Origin: Desulfobacteraceae bacterium | Lineage (GTDB): Bacteria > Desulfobacterota > Desulfobacteria > Desulfobacterales > Desulfosalsimonadaceae | Direction of reading: 5' to 3' | DNA: 54,002 nt | Assembly: GCA_021737045.1 (NCBI GenBank) | Contig: JAIPES010000009.1 | Location: forward strand, 1 to 54,002 | Shown: in pieces, positions 18,956 to 27,073 of the stretch | Layout of the letters: every line of letters starts with the position of its first letter | How positions within the stretch are numbered: the stretch's first letter is position 1 | Notes under the pieces: generated by a model | Told to the model about the DNA's origin: nothing | Database searches by the model: none | What the model saw: the letters and a program-made list of their open reading frames with translations, nothing else | Position numbers and translations under genes: made by a program

Positions 18956-19031
18956 TGGTGGAGCTGAGGGGATTCGAACCCCTGGCCTCATGACTGCCAG
19001 TCATGCGCTCTCCCAGCTGAGCTACAGCCCC
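18956..19031 (-). tRNA. tRNA-Ala (anticodon GGC)
   Basis: 76-nt cloverleaf on the minus strand with an encoded CCA end. The acceptor stem GGGGCTG pairs with CAGCTCC (one G-U). The D arm is GCTC..GAGC, and the anticodon arm CATGA-CTGGCAG-TCATG places GGC at positions 34-36, reading GCC (Ala). The T arm is AGGGG-TTCGAAT-CCCCT. It has its own promoter (19048-19076) and terminator (18911-18942). Confidence 0.97.
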
Positions 19032-19047
19032 TTTGAAATAAGCTCTG

Positions 19048-19076
19048 ACCATAAAAAAAATCCCTGGACTTGTCAA
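19048..19076 (-). promoter_or_regulatory. Promoter of tRNA-Ala
   Basis: Minus-strand TTGACA (19071-19076), 17-bp spacer and TATGGT (19048-19053), ending 16 bp before the first base of the tRNA. It lies in the 53-bp gap after the stop of the DUF1566 membrane protein gene. Confidence 0.75.
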
Positions 19077-19084
19077 CAGGAAAT

Positions 19085-21442
19085 TTACGGCTTCCGAACT
19101 GCCCGTACTGCACCGCATTGTTTCGAGTCCCGGCGCTCCACCCGCCAGTCAGAACCGGGCTGGTTGTCAATGGTGTCCACGATCCGGCGCCACCCATCTG
19201 AATAGCTCGAATAACTGTCCGCGGTCCAGTACCATTTTTCTTCCATAACCGGGAAATAGGGCGGTTCCTTGTAAATGGCGGCAAGCTCTTCTGCCGTTGG
19301 CAGCCGCCAGTCCGTGTACCCGCCGGTTTCGGAATTTTTCACGTACGCGCCGGCTTCTTCGTAGCTCAGGCATTGACCCTCTCCGGCCATGGCGGAATCC
19401 AGAAGCTGCCACATCAGCCCGGTGCGTGAATCCGTGACCACGCCCCGCGTTTTTTCCGTGAACCGGTCGCTGCTTTGCGCCAGCAGGCTGCGAAAACGCT
19501 GCCGGGTGCTCTGGGCTTGGCGGTTTTTTTTCATTTCCCGGAGGCGGGAAATTTCGCTCTTCGCTTTTTCAGCCAGAGGGGAGTCCGGATAGGCTTCGAG
19601 AAAATCCTTGTAAACATCAATGGCCTTGTCATAATCGGTGTCGTGCTGCCGGGCCTTTTTTTTCAGTGCCGCCAGCATCCGGGTCTGCTTGATTTTTTCC
19701 CGGTACTCCGCCAGACGGTCTTTTAATTGGTCTGCATAGGAGTTGTCGTAACGGGCAAGGTAATCTCTGCAGAGATCCGCACATGCCTTCCAGTCCTGAT
19801 CGGATTCGCAGCGCTCCAGGGCAGTTTTGACATAAATATAATACTCTCCGCTCATATCCGCTTCCATGTCCCGGACAGCTCCCCTATGAGCGCCGTTCGG
19901 GTATTTTTCCAGATACCGGTCAATGGCCTGCATTTTTTCTTTGGCGCTGCCTGAAAGCATCAGATCTTCAAGGGCCTGGAAATACTTTCTTTCAATCTGG
20001 TTTTCCAGATCTGCGATTTTTTTTCTGGCTTTGTCAGCCAGTTTTTTCGGAGGATCGGATTGAAGATACCGATCCAGGCGTTCAATGGCCTGTTCGTATT
20101 TGTCCTGCTGTTCAAGGGGCTGAATCTTATTGATTGTTTCATCATACCGAAGCTGTGCCGCGCGCCCGGCAAGTCTGTCGATCCGCTTGCGCACCGCATC
20201 TGTGAACCGGGTGTAATTTTCGTCTCCGGCATGGGCCTGCAGAAATTTTTCCAGAAGATCAATTTTTTCCGAAGGCCCGGATTTGTCTTCCACCCGGCTG
20301 ATCAGCCGGTCAAATTCGGCCTGCCTGCCCCGGTCCTGCTGGATATTGTAAACAACCATCCCGGCGGTGATCAGCACAGCGACCGCTGCCACGGCCGCGC
20401 CCGCGATCATGAGCATCCGGCGCCGTTTTTTGGGCGCCATTTCAATGCTCCATTTTTTCCTGCGGCAGTAATCCCGGATATACTGTTCGGCTTCGTGTTT
20501 TTCCATGCCGAACTCAATGCCTTTTTGAACCAAAATATCGTAATATTCCGGGCGGATTTTGCCGTTGATACCCGCAATGTCTATATCTGAGTCAAGTTCG
20601 GCCAGTTTTGCCCGGGCCAGGCTTACATCATAGGCATTGCGGGTTTCATCAGATTTAAACAGGGTCATGCAGTGGCCGGCCAGGGTGTTGCTTGCCGAGG
20701 CCACGGCGTCCTTCTTGCTGGCGCGGGCAACCTGCTTTTTCTTTTGGGACGCCGCCTTCTGGAGGGTTTGCAGATCGGCACTTTCCGGAAGATCCAGAAA
20801 ATCGTAAAGCGAGGATTTGTTTAACAGCTTCAGATTGTCCCGGATGGTTTTTTCCAGGGACCGGTCCAACTGCCTGGGGGGAGAGATGTCCTTGTCCCCG
20901 CCGTTTTTTTTGATCGGGCATCGAACCCGCTTGCGCACCTCATCGACTTTCACTGAATTGCGCTTGGCAATTTGCTCCACTTCCGATTCCGTGAGAAAGC
21001 CCTTGGCCATCCGGAGAGTGATCTGCTGGTCGACGCGATTGTATTTCTGGTTTTTACGCGCGGCAATCCGTCCCTGGATTTCGCCCTGGTCCAGGCCGTG
21101 GACCTTGGACAGCTTGTGGACCTCTTCCGGGGTGATATGCCCCTTTCCCATAAGGATATCGATGTGGCGGTCGATTTCAGGGTACTTGTCCTGCTTGTCC
21201 CTGGCCGATATTTCCCGGGCGGCTTCGGCCTCTTTGCTCCGCAGTGCCGCGTCGGTCATCACCCGGCGGATTTCAGGAATCAGGTTGATGCATTTCTGAG
21301 CGTGCAGTCCCTTTGTTGGATGATTGCGAAGGCGGCTCCATTCGGACTGCTTTTTTGCAATGGCGTCTTCAATGACCCGTGCATCAGTTTCCGGCGGATC
21401 ACAGGGGAGTTCGAGTAGAAGGTAGAAATTTTCGCGTTCCAT
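19085..21442 (-). CDS. Membrane protein with degenerate J-like domains and C-terminal DUF1566
   Basis: 785 residues; no single known family covers it. Residues 5-75 (NFYLLLELPCDPPETD.., NHPTKG at 40-45) and 211-280 (LYDFLDLPESADLQTL.., DETRNAYD) look like J-domains that have lost HPD: the first reads HPT, the second has no trace. Between them are two related 40-residue repeats (about 90-126 and 136-172), with a third possible copy at 298-335. A basic KKRRRR (338-342) precedes one membrane helix (343-365), placing the J-like part in the cytoplasm. Beyond it are charged helical or TPR-like repeats (about 370-660) and a DUF1566/Lcl_C domain (about 668-785, GLMWQ, YTDWRLPTAEEL, WYWTADS). Last gene of the grpE-hsp70 unit, so a chaperone-coupled envelope function is plausible (inference). 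Confidence 0.8.
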   Translation of the reverse strand: MERENFYLLLELPCDPPETDARVIEDAIAKKQSEWSRLRNHPTKGLHAQKCINLIPEIRRVMTDAALRSKEAEAAREISARDKQDKYPEIDRHIDILMGKGHITPEEVHKLSKVHGLDQGEIQGRIAARKNQKYNRVDQQITLRMAKGFLTESEVEQIAKRNSVKVDEVRKRVRCPIKKNGGDKDISPPRQLDRSLEKTIRDNLKLLNKSSLYDFLDLPESADLQTLQKAASQKKKQVARASKKDAVASASNTLAGHCMTLFKSDETRNAYDVSLARAKLAELDSDIDIAGINGKIRPEYYDILVQKGIEFGMEKHEAEQYIRDYCRRKKWSIEMAPKKRRRMLMIAGAAVAAVAVLITAGMVVYNIQQDRGRQAEFDRLISRVEDKSGPSEKIDLLEKFLQAHAGDENYTRFTDAVRKRIDRLAGRAAQLRYDETINKIQPLEQQDKYEQAIERLDRYLQSDPPKKLADKARKKIADLENQIERKYFQALEDLMLSGSAKEKMQAIDRYLEKYPNGAHRGAVRDMEADMSGEYYIYVKTALERCESDQDWKACADLCRDYLARYDNSYADQLKDRLAEYREKIKQTRMLAALKKKARQHDTDYDKAIDVYKDFLEAYPDSPLAEKAKSEISRLREMKKNRQAQSTRQRFRSLLAQSSDRFTEKTRGVVTDSRTGLMWQLLDSAMAGEGQCLSYEEAGAYVKNSETGGYTDWRLPTAEELAAIYKEPPYFPVMEEKWYWTADSYSSYSDGWRRIVDTIDNQPGSDWRVERRDSKQCGAVRAVRKP

Positions 21443-21502
21443 AGCCCTGTCAGATATGCCTTGGTGTTAGGTTTGCCGGGAGATTGTCAGTGCCTGTGAT
21501 TG

Positions 21503-23185
21503 TCAATGCACCACCAGGTTCTGTGATCGCTGTTTGGCCTTTTCAAATTCCTCACCGCCGATTACCGAAGCGGTGTCCACCTCCACCTGGACTTTTCTGT
21601 ACTCGCCGGTTTCCAGGGCCGTGATGTGAAGACGGCCCTCGTCATTTAAGTCAAAGGTGATTTCAATGGGCAGGTCAGCCGGCAGATTCGGCGGCAGATG
21701 CAAAACAGCCGTCTTGATTTCTGTCGCGTGTTCCAGGGGGATTTCAATGCTGCTGGTCTCGCTTTCCATGGTCCGGATGAGAACGGTTTTCTGATTCTGC
21801 ACTGCGGTGTAGAATTTTTTCACCACGTTGACCGGAACCGTGGTGTTGCGCAGCACCAGGTTGAACACGATTTCCTCACCTGATGGGTTGTGGGCCACCA
21901 CCCCGAAGCTTTTTGACGTGACGTTTTTAACCCGGAGCATGGCGTTTTCAACCGAGGGCAGGGCATATCCGGTATCCTCGGCCAACTCCCGGGCGGCTTC
22001 CTGGAAATCCCGGGTGGTGATCTGACTGGTGTCCATCATTTCGGAAATATTCCCGGAACTGTCAAATGTTTTTTGGGTTTTTTCCGATATCCGCCGGATC
22101 AGGTCATCGTTTAACGCCAGCTTCCACCCGTAGATGGCCGCCCCCTTGGCCACGGCCTCGTCTGGATCAAAAACCTTGGGCGCTATGTTAAATTCCTTTT
22201 CGATCCTTTCAGACACCTGCGGCATCCGGGTGGCCCCGCCCACCAGGATGATTTCATCAAACCGGCTGTAGCCCTTCTGCCCGGCAGCCTCGAGCATATC
22301 CCTGGTGAAATCCACGGTCCGCACCAGCAGATCCTCGGTGACTTCCTCGAATTTTTCCCGCTCCAGCATCAGTTTGACCCTTTTGCCGCCATGGGTGATT
22401 GAAACCGGGGTTTTGGGCCGCTGGCTGAGAATTTTCTTTGCTTTTTCCGCAGACAACTGCAGATCCTGCCAGGTGTCGGGATCATCGAGAATGTCTTCGG
22501 TAATGCCGGTTTCCTCCTGGAATTTTTCCACCAGGTAGGCCACGATCCGGTCGTCCCAGTCCTTGCCCCCGAGATTGTGATCCCCGCCCGTGCAGATGAC
22601 TTCCACGGATTCCTTGCGGATATCGATCATGGTGACGTCAAAGGTGCCCCCGCCCAGATCGTATACCAGGACCACGCGGTTCTGCGTGGTGTCCAGGGAC
22701 CCGTAGGCGATGGCTGCGGCGGTGGGTTCGTTGATGATCTGACGGACGTTAAACCCCGCGATCTCCCCGGCCTTGCGGGTGGCTTCCCTTTCGTTGATGC
22801 CGAAATAGGCCGGACATGTGATCACCACGTCGGAAATGGTTTCTCCCAGGTGCTGCTGAGCGTCCTGGGCCAGTTTTTTGAGCACATAGGCTGAAATCTC
22901 CTCTGGCCTGTAGCGCTCGCCGCCGTATTCAAATATAAAATTGGGCTCTCCCATTGACCGCTTGATAAAACTGACCACTTCATTGGGATACAGTTTGGCA
23001 CTTTCCTTGGCCACCTCGCCGACCACAACCGTGCTTTCATCAAAAAAAACCACCGACGGCGTCACCCGTTCGTTTTCCGCATTGGGGATGATTACGGCCT
23101 TGCCGTATTCATCCACATAGGCAATGGAGGAGTAAGTGGTCCCCAGATCAATGCCGAAGATCCGTTTGATCTTTTTTTCTGTCAA
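21503..23185 (-). CDS. Short Hsp70-family chaperone
   Basis: ATP-driven chaperone of the DnaK family, 560 residues against about 640 in housekeeping DnaK. The nucleotide-binding domain (about 8-375) is intact: GIDLGTTYSS, EPTAAAIAYG, VYDLGGGTFDVTM, LVGGATRMPQV and DEAVAKGAAIYG. The beta substrate-binding domain (about 395-525) is present but divergent, lacking the DVTPLSLG-like signature (it reads KNVTSKSFGVVAHN). The alpha-helical lid is almost entirely missing and no EEVD-like tail exists. Size resembles HscC-type Hsp70s. It overlaps grpE by 4 bp (ATGA) and precedes the J-like membrane protein, so it is a dedicated, not general, chaperone (inference). Confidence 0.9.
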   Translation of the reverse strand: MTEKKIKRIFGIDLGTTYSSIAYVDEYGKAVIIPNAENERVTPSVVFFDESTVVVGEVAKESAKLYPNEVVSFIKRSMGEPNFIFEYGGERYRPEEISAYVLKKLAQDAQQHLGETISDVVITCPAYFGINEREATRKAGEIAGFNVRQIINEPTAAAIAYGSLDTTQNRVVLVYDLGGGTFDVTMIDIRKESVEVICTGGDHNLGGKDWDDRIVAYLVEKFQEETGITEDILDDPDTWQDLQLSAEKAKKILSQRPKTPVSITHGGKRVKLMLEREKFEEVTEDLLVRTVDFTRDMLEAAGQKGYSRFDEIILVGGATRMPQVSERIEKEFNIAPKVFDPDEAVAKGAAIYGWKLALNDDLIRRISEKTQKTFDSSGNISEMMDTSQITTRDFQEAARELAEDTGYALPSVENAMLRVKNVTSKSFGVVAHNPSGEEIVFNLVLRNTTVPVNVVKKFYTAVQNQKTVLIRTMESETSSIEIPLEHATEIKTAVLHLPPNLPADLPIEITFDLNDEGRLHITALETGEYRKVQVEVDTASVIGGEEFEKAKQRSQNLVVH

Positions 23186-23850
23186 AGCCTGTCCCCTTTC
23201 CCACTAGAATCGTATACGTAAACCGTGACCAGTTCCGGCCGCAGGATTTTGCCGTCCCACTCATAACCCGGGCGCATGCTTTCGGCTATGGTTTTGTCCA
23301 AGGTCGGATCGCTTGTTTCAACTTTTTTGACAACTCGCTGGCGGGTGTTGTCAAAATGTGTCACGCCGCAGGTAAAGGCAGTAATGCCCTGCCAGGTAAA
23401 AAGATCTTCCAGGTCGCCGGCGATTTCTTCCAGAAACTCCAGCAGCCGGGCGGCGGTTTGCTCGGTAATCGGCCCGGGTTCGTAATACGCTTTGAATTTA
23501 CGGATGTCATCAATAATTTTAATGACATCGGTTACCATGGAGTGGATGTATTTTTTAACAAGGCCGTCCCGGTATTCCTGAAGTTCCTGGTGCAGTTCAT
23601 CTATGACCTTGTTTTTGTGGGCATCATATTTGAGCTTGGTTTCAAAAGCCTGGGACAATTGCGCAATTCGCTGATTTACAGCTTGCAGGGCGGCATTTTC
23701 CGGCTCTGACTGCCGGTTGCCGTCGTTGCCGGCATCCTCTGCAGGCCACTCTGTTTCGTCGTCAAAGCGGATTTCCAGCTCAAAGTCGGTTTCCGATTGC
23801 CTTGCGCCATGTTCCTGCTTGTCATTGCTGTTGTCATTGTCATGCGTCAT
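23182..23850 (-). CDS. grpE: GrpE-like nucleotide exchange factor
   Basis: Exchange factor that releases ADP from Hsp70. 222 residues: an acidic, low-complexity N-terminus (1-55, rich in D/E/N/Q), a long coiled coil (about 60-105), a helical bundle (about 105-150) and a beta-wing with GVTHFDNTRQRVVKKVETSD. It ends with the GrpE signature ESMRPGYEWDGKILRPELVTVYV. The sequence is divergent from housekeeping GrpE. Its stop overlaps the Hsp70 start by 4 bp, so the two are translationally coupled. A pair of overlapping TTGACA boxes lies 115-130 bp upstream. Confidence 0.88.
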   Translation of the reverse strand: MTHDNDNSNDKQEHGARQSETDFELEIRFDDETEWPAEDAGNDGNRQSEPENAALQAVNQRIAQLSQAFETKLKYDAHKNKVIDELHQELQEYRDGLVKKYIHSMVTDVIKIIDDIRKFKAYYEPGPITEQTAARLLEFLEEIAGDLEDLFTWQGITAFTCGVTHFDNTRQRVVKKVETSDPTLDKTIAESMRPGYEWDGKILRPELVTVYVYDSSGKGDRL

Positions 23851-23940
23851 GGTATGGCCGCTTCAATGGATGGTGTTGCATCTGGGCCCGAATTTTTCTG
23901 TTCAGGCCGGTGGTTTCTCAGAAAAACGATTAATTACAGA

Positions 23941-23981
23941 TTATTACTATATTTTAAAGAGGTTTGTCAAAACTTTGTCAA
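23941..23981 (-). promoter_or_regulatory. Candidate promoter for the grpE-hsp70 operon
   Basis: Two minus-strand TTGACA boxes (23976-23981 and 23965-23970). The second is followed after 18 bp by TAATAA (23941-23946). It lies upstream of grpE and just past the hypB stop. The choice between the two -35 boxes is open. I see no CIRCE inverted repeat and no clear sigma-32 type sequence. Confidence 0.45.
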
Positions 23982-24643
23982 GAAAAATTCTCAATGGCCC
24001 GGCGGATCCAGTCCACCCATTGATCCATGCCAGCGCCGGTTTTGGCCGAGACTTCCAGAATCTCCATCTCCGGGTGCAGCTTGTGCACGCGCTTGCGCAA
24101 GGCCGCAGTGTCAAAGTCGCTCAAGGCCATCATGTCGGTTTTGTTGACCAGAAGTACGTCTGAAACAGTAAACATCAAAGGGTATTTCAGGGGTTTGTCA
24201 TCGCCTTCGGGCACGCTGAGAATCATGGCGCTTTTCATGGCCCCGGTGTCAAATTCCGCCGGGCAGACCAGATTGCCCACGTTTTCTATAAAGATCAGGT
24301 CGAAATCCTTCGAACCGATGCCGTCGAGTCCGGTTTTTACCATAGCGGCATCCAGGTGGCAAAAACCGCCTGTGCGCAGCTGCACGGCAGCCGCGCCGGA
24401 CTGCCGGATTTTTTCCGCATCCACCACTGAATCGATATCCGCCTCGATGACACCAATGCGCAGTTCGTTTTTCAGGCGTTCTATGGTCTGCAGCAGCAGG
24501 CTGGTTTTTCCGGCCCCCGGCGAAGACATGAGATTGATGACAAAGGTTTTTTCATCCGCCAGTTTCTGCCGCAGCTGCCGGGCGGCCTCGTCATTGTCCG
24601 ACAGAATGTTTTCTTTGATTTCGATGAGCTTGATTTCTTCCAT
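23978..24643 (-). CDS. hypB: HypB, hydrogenase nickel-insertion GTPase
   Basis: GTPase that delivers nickel to [NiFe]-hydrogenase with HypA. 221 residues: P-loop SSPGAGKTS (about 40-48), the GIIEAD-type segment (VIEADIDS), the G-domain metal site around GGFCHLD (Cys and His), and NKTDMM for guanine recognition. The N-terminus lacks a poly-His nickel-storage tract and the CxxGCGC-type motif of E. coli HypB. It starts immediately after the hypA stop. No hydrogenase structural genes are in the window. Confidence 0.94.
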   Translation of the reverse strand: MEEIKLIEIKENILSDNDEAARQLRQKLADEKTFVINLMSSPGAGKTSLLLQTIERLKNELRIGVIEADIDSVVDAEKIRQSGAAAVQLRTGGFCHLDAAMVKTGLDGIGSKDFDLIFIENVGNLVCPAEFDTGAMKSAMILSVPEGDDKPLKYPLMFTVSDVLLVNKTDMMALSDFDTAALRKRVHKLHPEMEILEVSAKTGAGMDQWVDWIRRAIENFS

Positions 24644-24997
24644 TCAGAGGGCCTCCATTTCCTTGATGTGATACTGCCGGCCGGAAACAAGGGAGACATT
24701 GCCGGCGGTTCCGCATTGCGGGCAATCCGATAATCCCAGTTCATCTTTCCGGATTTGGAATTCATGGCCGCATTTCCGGCATTTGAGCACTATGGGCGCC
24801 CTTTGGATTTTGAGTTCCGCGCCTGCGGCCAGGGTGTCTTTGCTCAGGTAATCAAAATAATGCTGAAGCCACTCATTTTCCAGGTCGCTCAGTTCTCCGA
24901 CCTCCAGAGTTATGGAAACCACACGGCTGACCTGGTTTTGTTTTGCGTGTTTGACAACGATTTCCAGAATGCTTTCCGTGACGGGCAGTTCGTGCAT
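24644..24997 (-). CDS. hypA: HypA, hydrogenase nickel-insertion metallochaperone
   Basis: 117-residue nickel metallochaperone. Starts MHELPVTESIL, keeping the N-terminal Met-His-Glu that binds nickel. The zinc site is formed by CRKC and CPQC (about residues 73-96). It is co-translated with hypB (adjacent, no gap). The upstream 350 bp (24998-25346) separate it from a divergently read gene. Confidence 0.95.
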   Translation of the reverse strand: MHELPVTESILEIVVKHAKQNQVSRVVSITLEVGELSDLENEWLQHYFDYLSKDTLAAGAELKIQRAPIVLKCRKCGHEFQIRKDELGLSDCPQCGTAGNVSLVSGRQYHIKEMEAL

Positions 24998-25346
24998 GGC
25001 AACAATCCTGTATTTGTGTTTGCCGGTAAGGTATCACATCATGGCGGCAAACGTCACATGCAAATTTTTTCCATCCGATTTTTTATATGTTTGCAGAAGG
25101 TTTGATTCGTGTCTAATGTTAAATAAATCACATGGAATAGGAGAATAGCATATTCCAACTTGACCAATTAGATCTAATCCTATAGCGTATATAAAAAAAA
25201 CGGTGATGATCAAGTTGCCAAAGCGCATCGGGAAGGACTTGCAAATATTCTGACAAAGGAGTTCGTTCCGAAAATGATCAATGTTCAACTTGCCGAACTT
25301 TTTTATAACAGATATGGCGGCAACACATACAGAAAAGAGAATCAAC
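24998..25346. promoter_or_regulatory. Divergent intergenic region with a perfect 12-bp palindrome
   Basis: No convincing gene. The palindrome ATTAGATCTAAT (25167-25178) follows TTGACC (25160-25165) and precedes an A8 run. It could be an operator serving hypA or the HTH protein gene. One open frame here (about 25200-25390) without a start codon looks weakly protein-like but has no recognisable homology by eye. Confidence 0.35.
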
Positions 25347-25787
25347 ATGGGACGACTGGGAAGATATACAGACAGCAAGAGCCGGCAGCGAATCGATCTG
25401 ATTTTTGAAATGCGCCGCAAGGGGCATGTATGGGCGGAGATCGGCGAAGCCTGCCAGATGGGAATTGCCAACGTACAGCAGGCATATTACCGGGAATGCC
25501 GGTTTCGGAAAACAGCCTTTGAGTATCCGTTTGTTGAATACATTGGGACCCATACCTGCAACGTTATCCGCAAATGCCTGGGCGAGCAGGCGCTGGCCGA
25601 TCCCTGGAAATTAAGCGGACAGGAAAGCATCAAGGCCATATTGTGCTGGCCGGGCGTGGGCACCAAAACAATACGGGATCTTTCCGAAGGCCTGCAGGAA
25701 GCGGGTTACGAAAGTTTTGATCCGGATGAGGTCTACAACCGCATTTTTCCGTCACGGACCCGCCGCCGCCGCAGTCCTGCCGGTTGA
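25347..25787 (+). CDS. Small HTH protein with C-terminal helix-hairpin-helix-like segment
   Basis: 146 residues from ATG 25347 (upstream in-frame ATGs at 25281 and 25314 are less plausible; the best ribosome-site-like stretch, GAAAAGAGA, precedes 25347). The N-terminal half has a helix-turn-helix pattern (IDLIFEMRRKGHVWAEIGEA, then MGIANVQQAYYRE). The C-terminal half, SIKAILCWPGVGTKTIRDL, looks like the HhH element of the RNA polymerase alpha C-terminal domain. The tail is very basic (RTRRRR). I do not recognise a family. A nucleic-acid-binding role is likely; regulation of transcription is inference. Confidence 0.6.
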   Translation: MGRLGRYTDSKSRQRIDLIFEMRRKGHVWAEIGEACQMGIANVQQAYYRECRFRKTAFEYPFVEYIGTHTCNVIRKCLGEQALADPWKLSGQESIKAILCWPGVGTKTIRDLSEGLQEAGYESFDPDEVYNRIFPSRTRRRRSPAG

Positions 25788-25884
25788 ATTTTTTTGCGGC
25801 CACGGACAGGCGGAAATACGGAAAAATCAATTGCACGCAAGGTCCCGGCCTGCAACACAGGCAACTGACGGATTGCCAGGGGTT

Positions 25885-26793
25885 TTATTGCCCGGGAAAT
25901 ATCATTTTGCCGCTTAGACTGACATCATAGCCTTGCCAGCCGTCGGCCATGCGTTGAAAGCCGGGGTCATGGAAAACAGCCAGAAAATCCTGCACCGGCC
26001 GGTCAAAAAAGTGGTCCTTGCTGATCAGTATGTCATAACGTTCCCAGCGCAAAGAAATGAAATCCAGTCCGAGCATGCCGGCCACAGCCCGGATGCCCGG
26101 GCCGGCGTCGGCTCTGCCGGCAAGGATTTCAATGCCCACATCAATGTGCCGGCTGACTTCGTTTTCATATCCGGCAAGGCTTTGGGTATCAATGCCGGCC
26201 TGTTCCAGCATCCGGTCAAAAAGCAGGCGGGTGCCGGTTTCCGGTCCCCGGTTGACCACTCGGATTTCGGTCTGATGGAGGTCGGCCACGGATCGGATCT
26301 GTCCGGGGTTGCCTTTTGCCACCAGAAGGCCCTGCTCCCTGCGGCAGAAATTGACCACAGCCGGCATTTGCCCCACCTCCCGGCCTGCATGGGAAAAATT
26401 GTATTCAGATCCGTTTTCTTCCATGAGATGGCTGCCGGCCATATGGCAGCGCTCCCGGCGCAGGGCCCTGAGCCCCCCCATGCTGCCCGTATTGCCAAAC
26501 ACGGCGATATGGTCCGGAAACTGCCTGTTAAACCATGAAATGGTCTGATCCAGAAGCGGGTCGTTGCTGCCCACAATGATCAGCAACCCGGTCTCGGGAA
26601 GCCGCTTTGCCGGGGAATCCGGGTAATTGATGGTGCTGGCCTCGATCCACTGGTCCACCAGGTGCCGGGGAAACAGCCATTTGCCGGTGATTTTCGACGC
26701 CGGCAACCCCTTTTCCGCCACCAGAGAATAAACCATCTTTTCATTGACACCGATATAGGCGGCCACTTGCTTTGTGGTCAGCAGGGTTACCAT
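25885..26793 (-). CDS. HTH regulator with periplasmic-binding-protein-like ligand domain
   Basis: 302 residues, cytoplasmic (no signal peptide). Residues 1-55 are an excisionase/MerR-like HTH (TTKQVAAYIGVNEKMVYSLV.., GKWLFPRHLVDQWIE). Residues 70-295 form a PBP-like type II domain as in COG1910 one-component regulators, with RREQGLLVAKGNPGQI, VNRGPETGTRLLFDRML and DAGPGIRAVAG. Relatives are annotated as molybdate or tungstate sensing regulators, but the ligand cannot be read here and no Mod transporter is nearby. It is divergent from the response regulator gene, with 280 bp between them. Confidence 0.82.
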   Translation of the reverse strand: MVTLLTTKQVAAYIGVNEKMVYSLVAEKGLPASKITGKWLFPRHLVDQWIEASTINYPDSPAKRLPETGLLIIVGSNDPLLDQTISWFNRQFPDHIAVFGNTGSMGGLRALRRERCHMAGSHLMEENGSEYNFSHAGREVGQMPAVVNFCRREQGLLVAKGNPGQIRSVADLHQTEIRVVNRGPETGTRLLFDRMLEQAGIDTQSLAGYENEVSRHIDVGIEILAGRADAGPGIRAVAGMLGLDFISLRWERYDILISKDHFFDRPVQDFLAVFHDPGFQRMADGWQGYDVSLSGKMIFPGQ

Positions 26794-26958
26794 TTGCCGT
26801 CTCCTTTCGCAAAGCGTCCCTTGGTTGGCAGGAAACCGCAGATTATCAGATCCGGAGTCTTAAGCAAAGCCCAATATGTCCGGTACGTGCGGATTCGGGA
26901 TCGGTTCCGCGCCATGCCGGCGTATTTTCCTGTCATCGGGCGGGTTTGTTTTAGTCTC

Positions 26959-26987
26959 TTGACACGTCACTTGCAGTGGGGTAAACT
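26959..26987 (+). promoter_or_regulatory. Sigma-70 promoter for the response regulator gene
   Basis: TTGACA (26959-26964), 17-bp spacer, TAAACT (26982-26987). It is about 80 bp upstream of the response-regulator start at 27074. Strong match to consensus. Confidence 0.75.
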
Positions 26988-27073
26988 ACCTGATCTAATT
27001 AAAAAAATAAAGACTGCCGGATGAAACACAAAGATTCAGATTGAGACAAAACGATTCAGTAAAGGAGAGATTC

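Noticed and set aside
19085-19440. Diversity-generating retroelement target (DUF1566/Lcl_C domain)
   Set aside because: DUF1566 domains are common DGR variable proteins, but no reverse transcriptase, template repeat or adenine-biased variable repeat was found nearby.
25200-25392. Possible gene remnant before the HTH protein
   Set aside because: An open frame with protein-like composition lacks a start codon and ribosome site, and I recognise no family.
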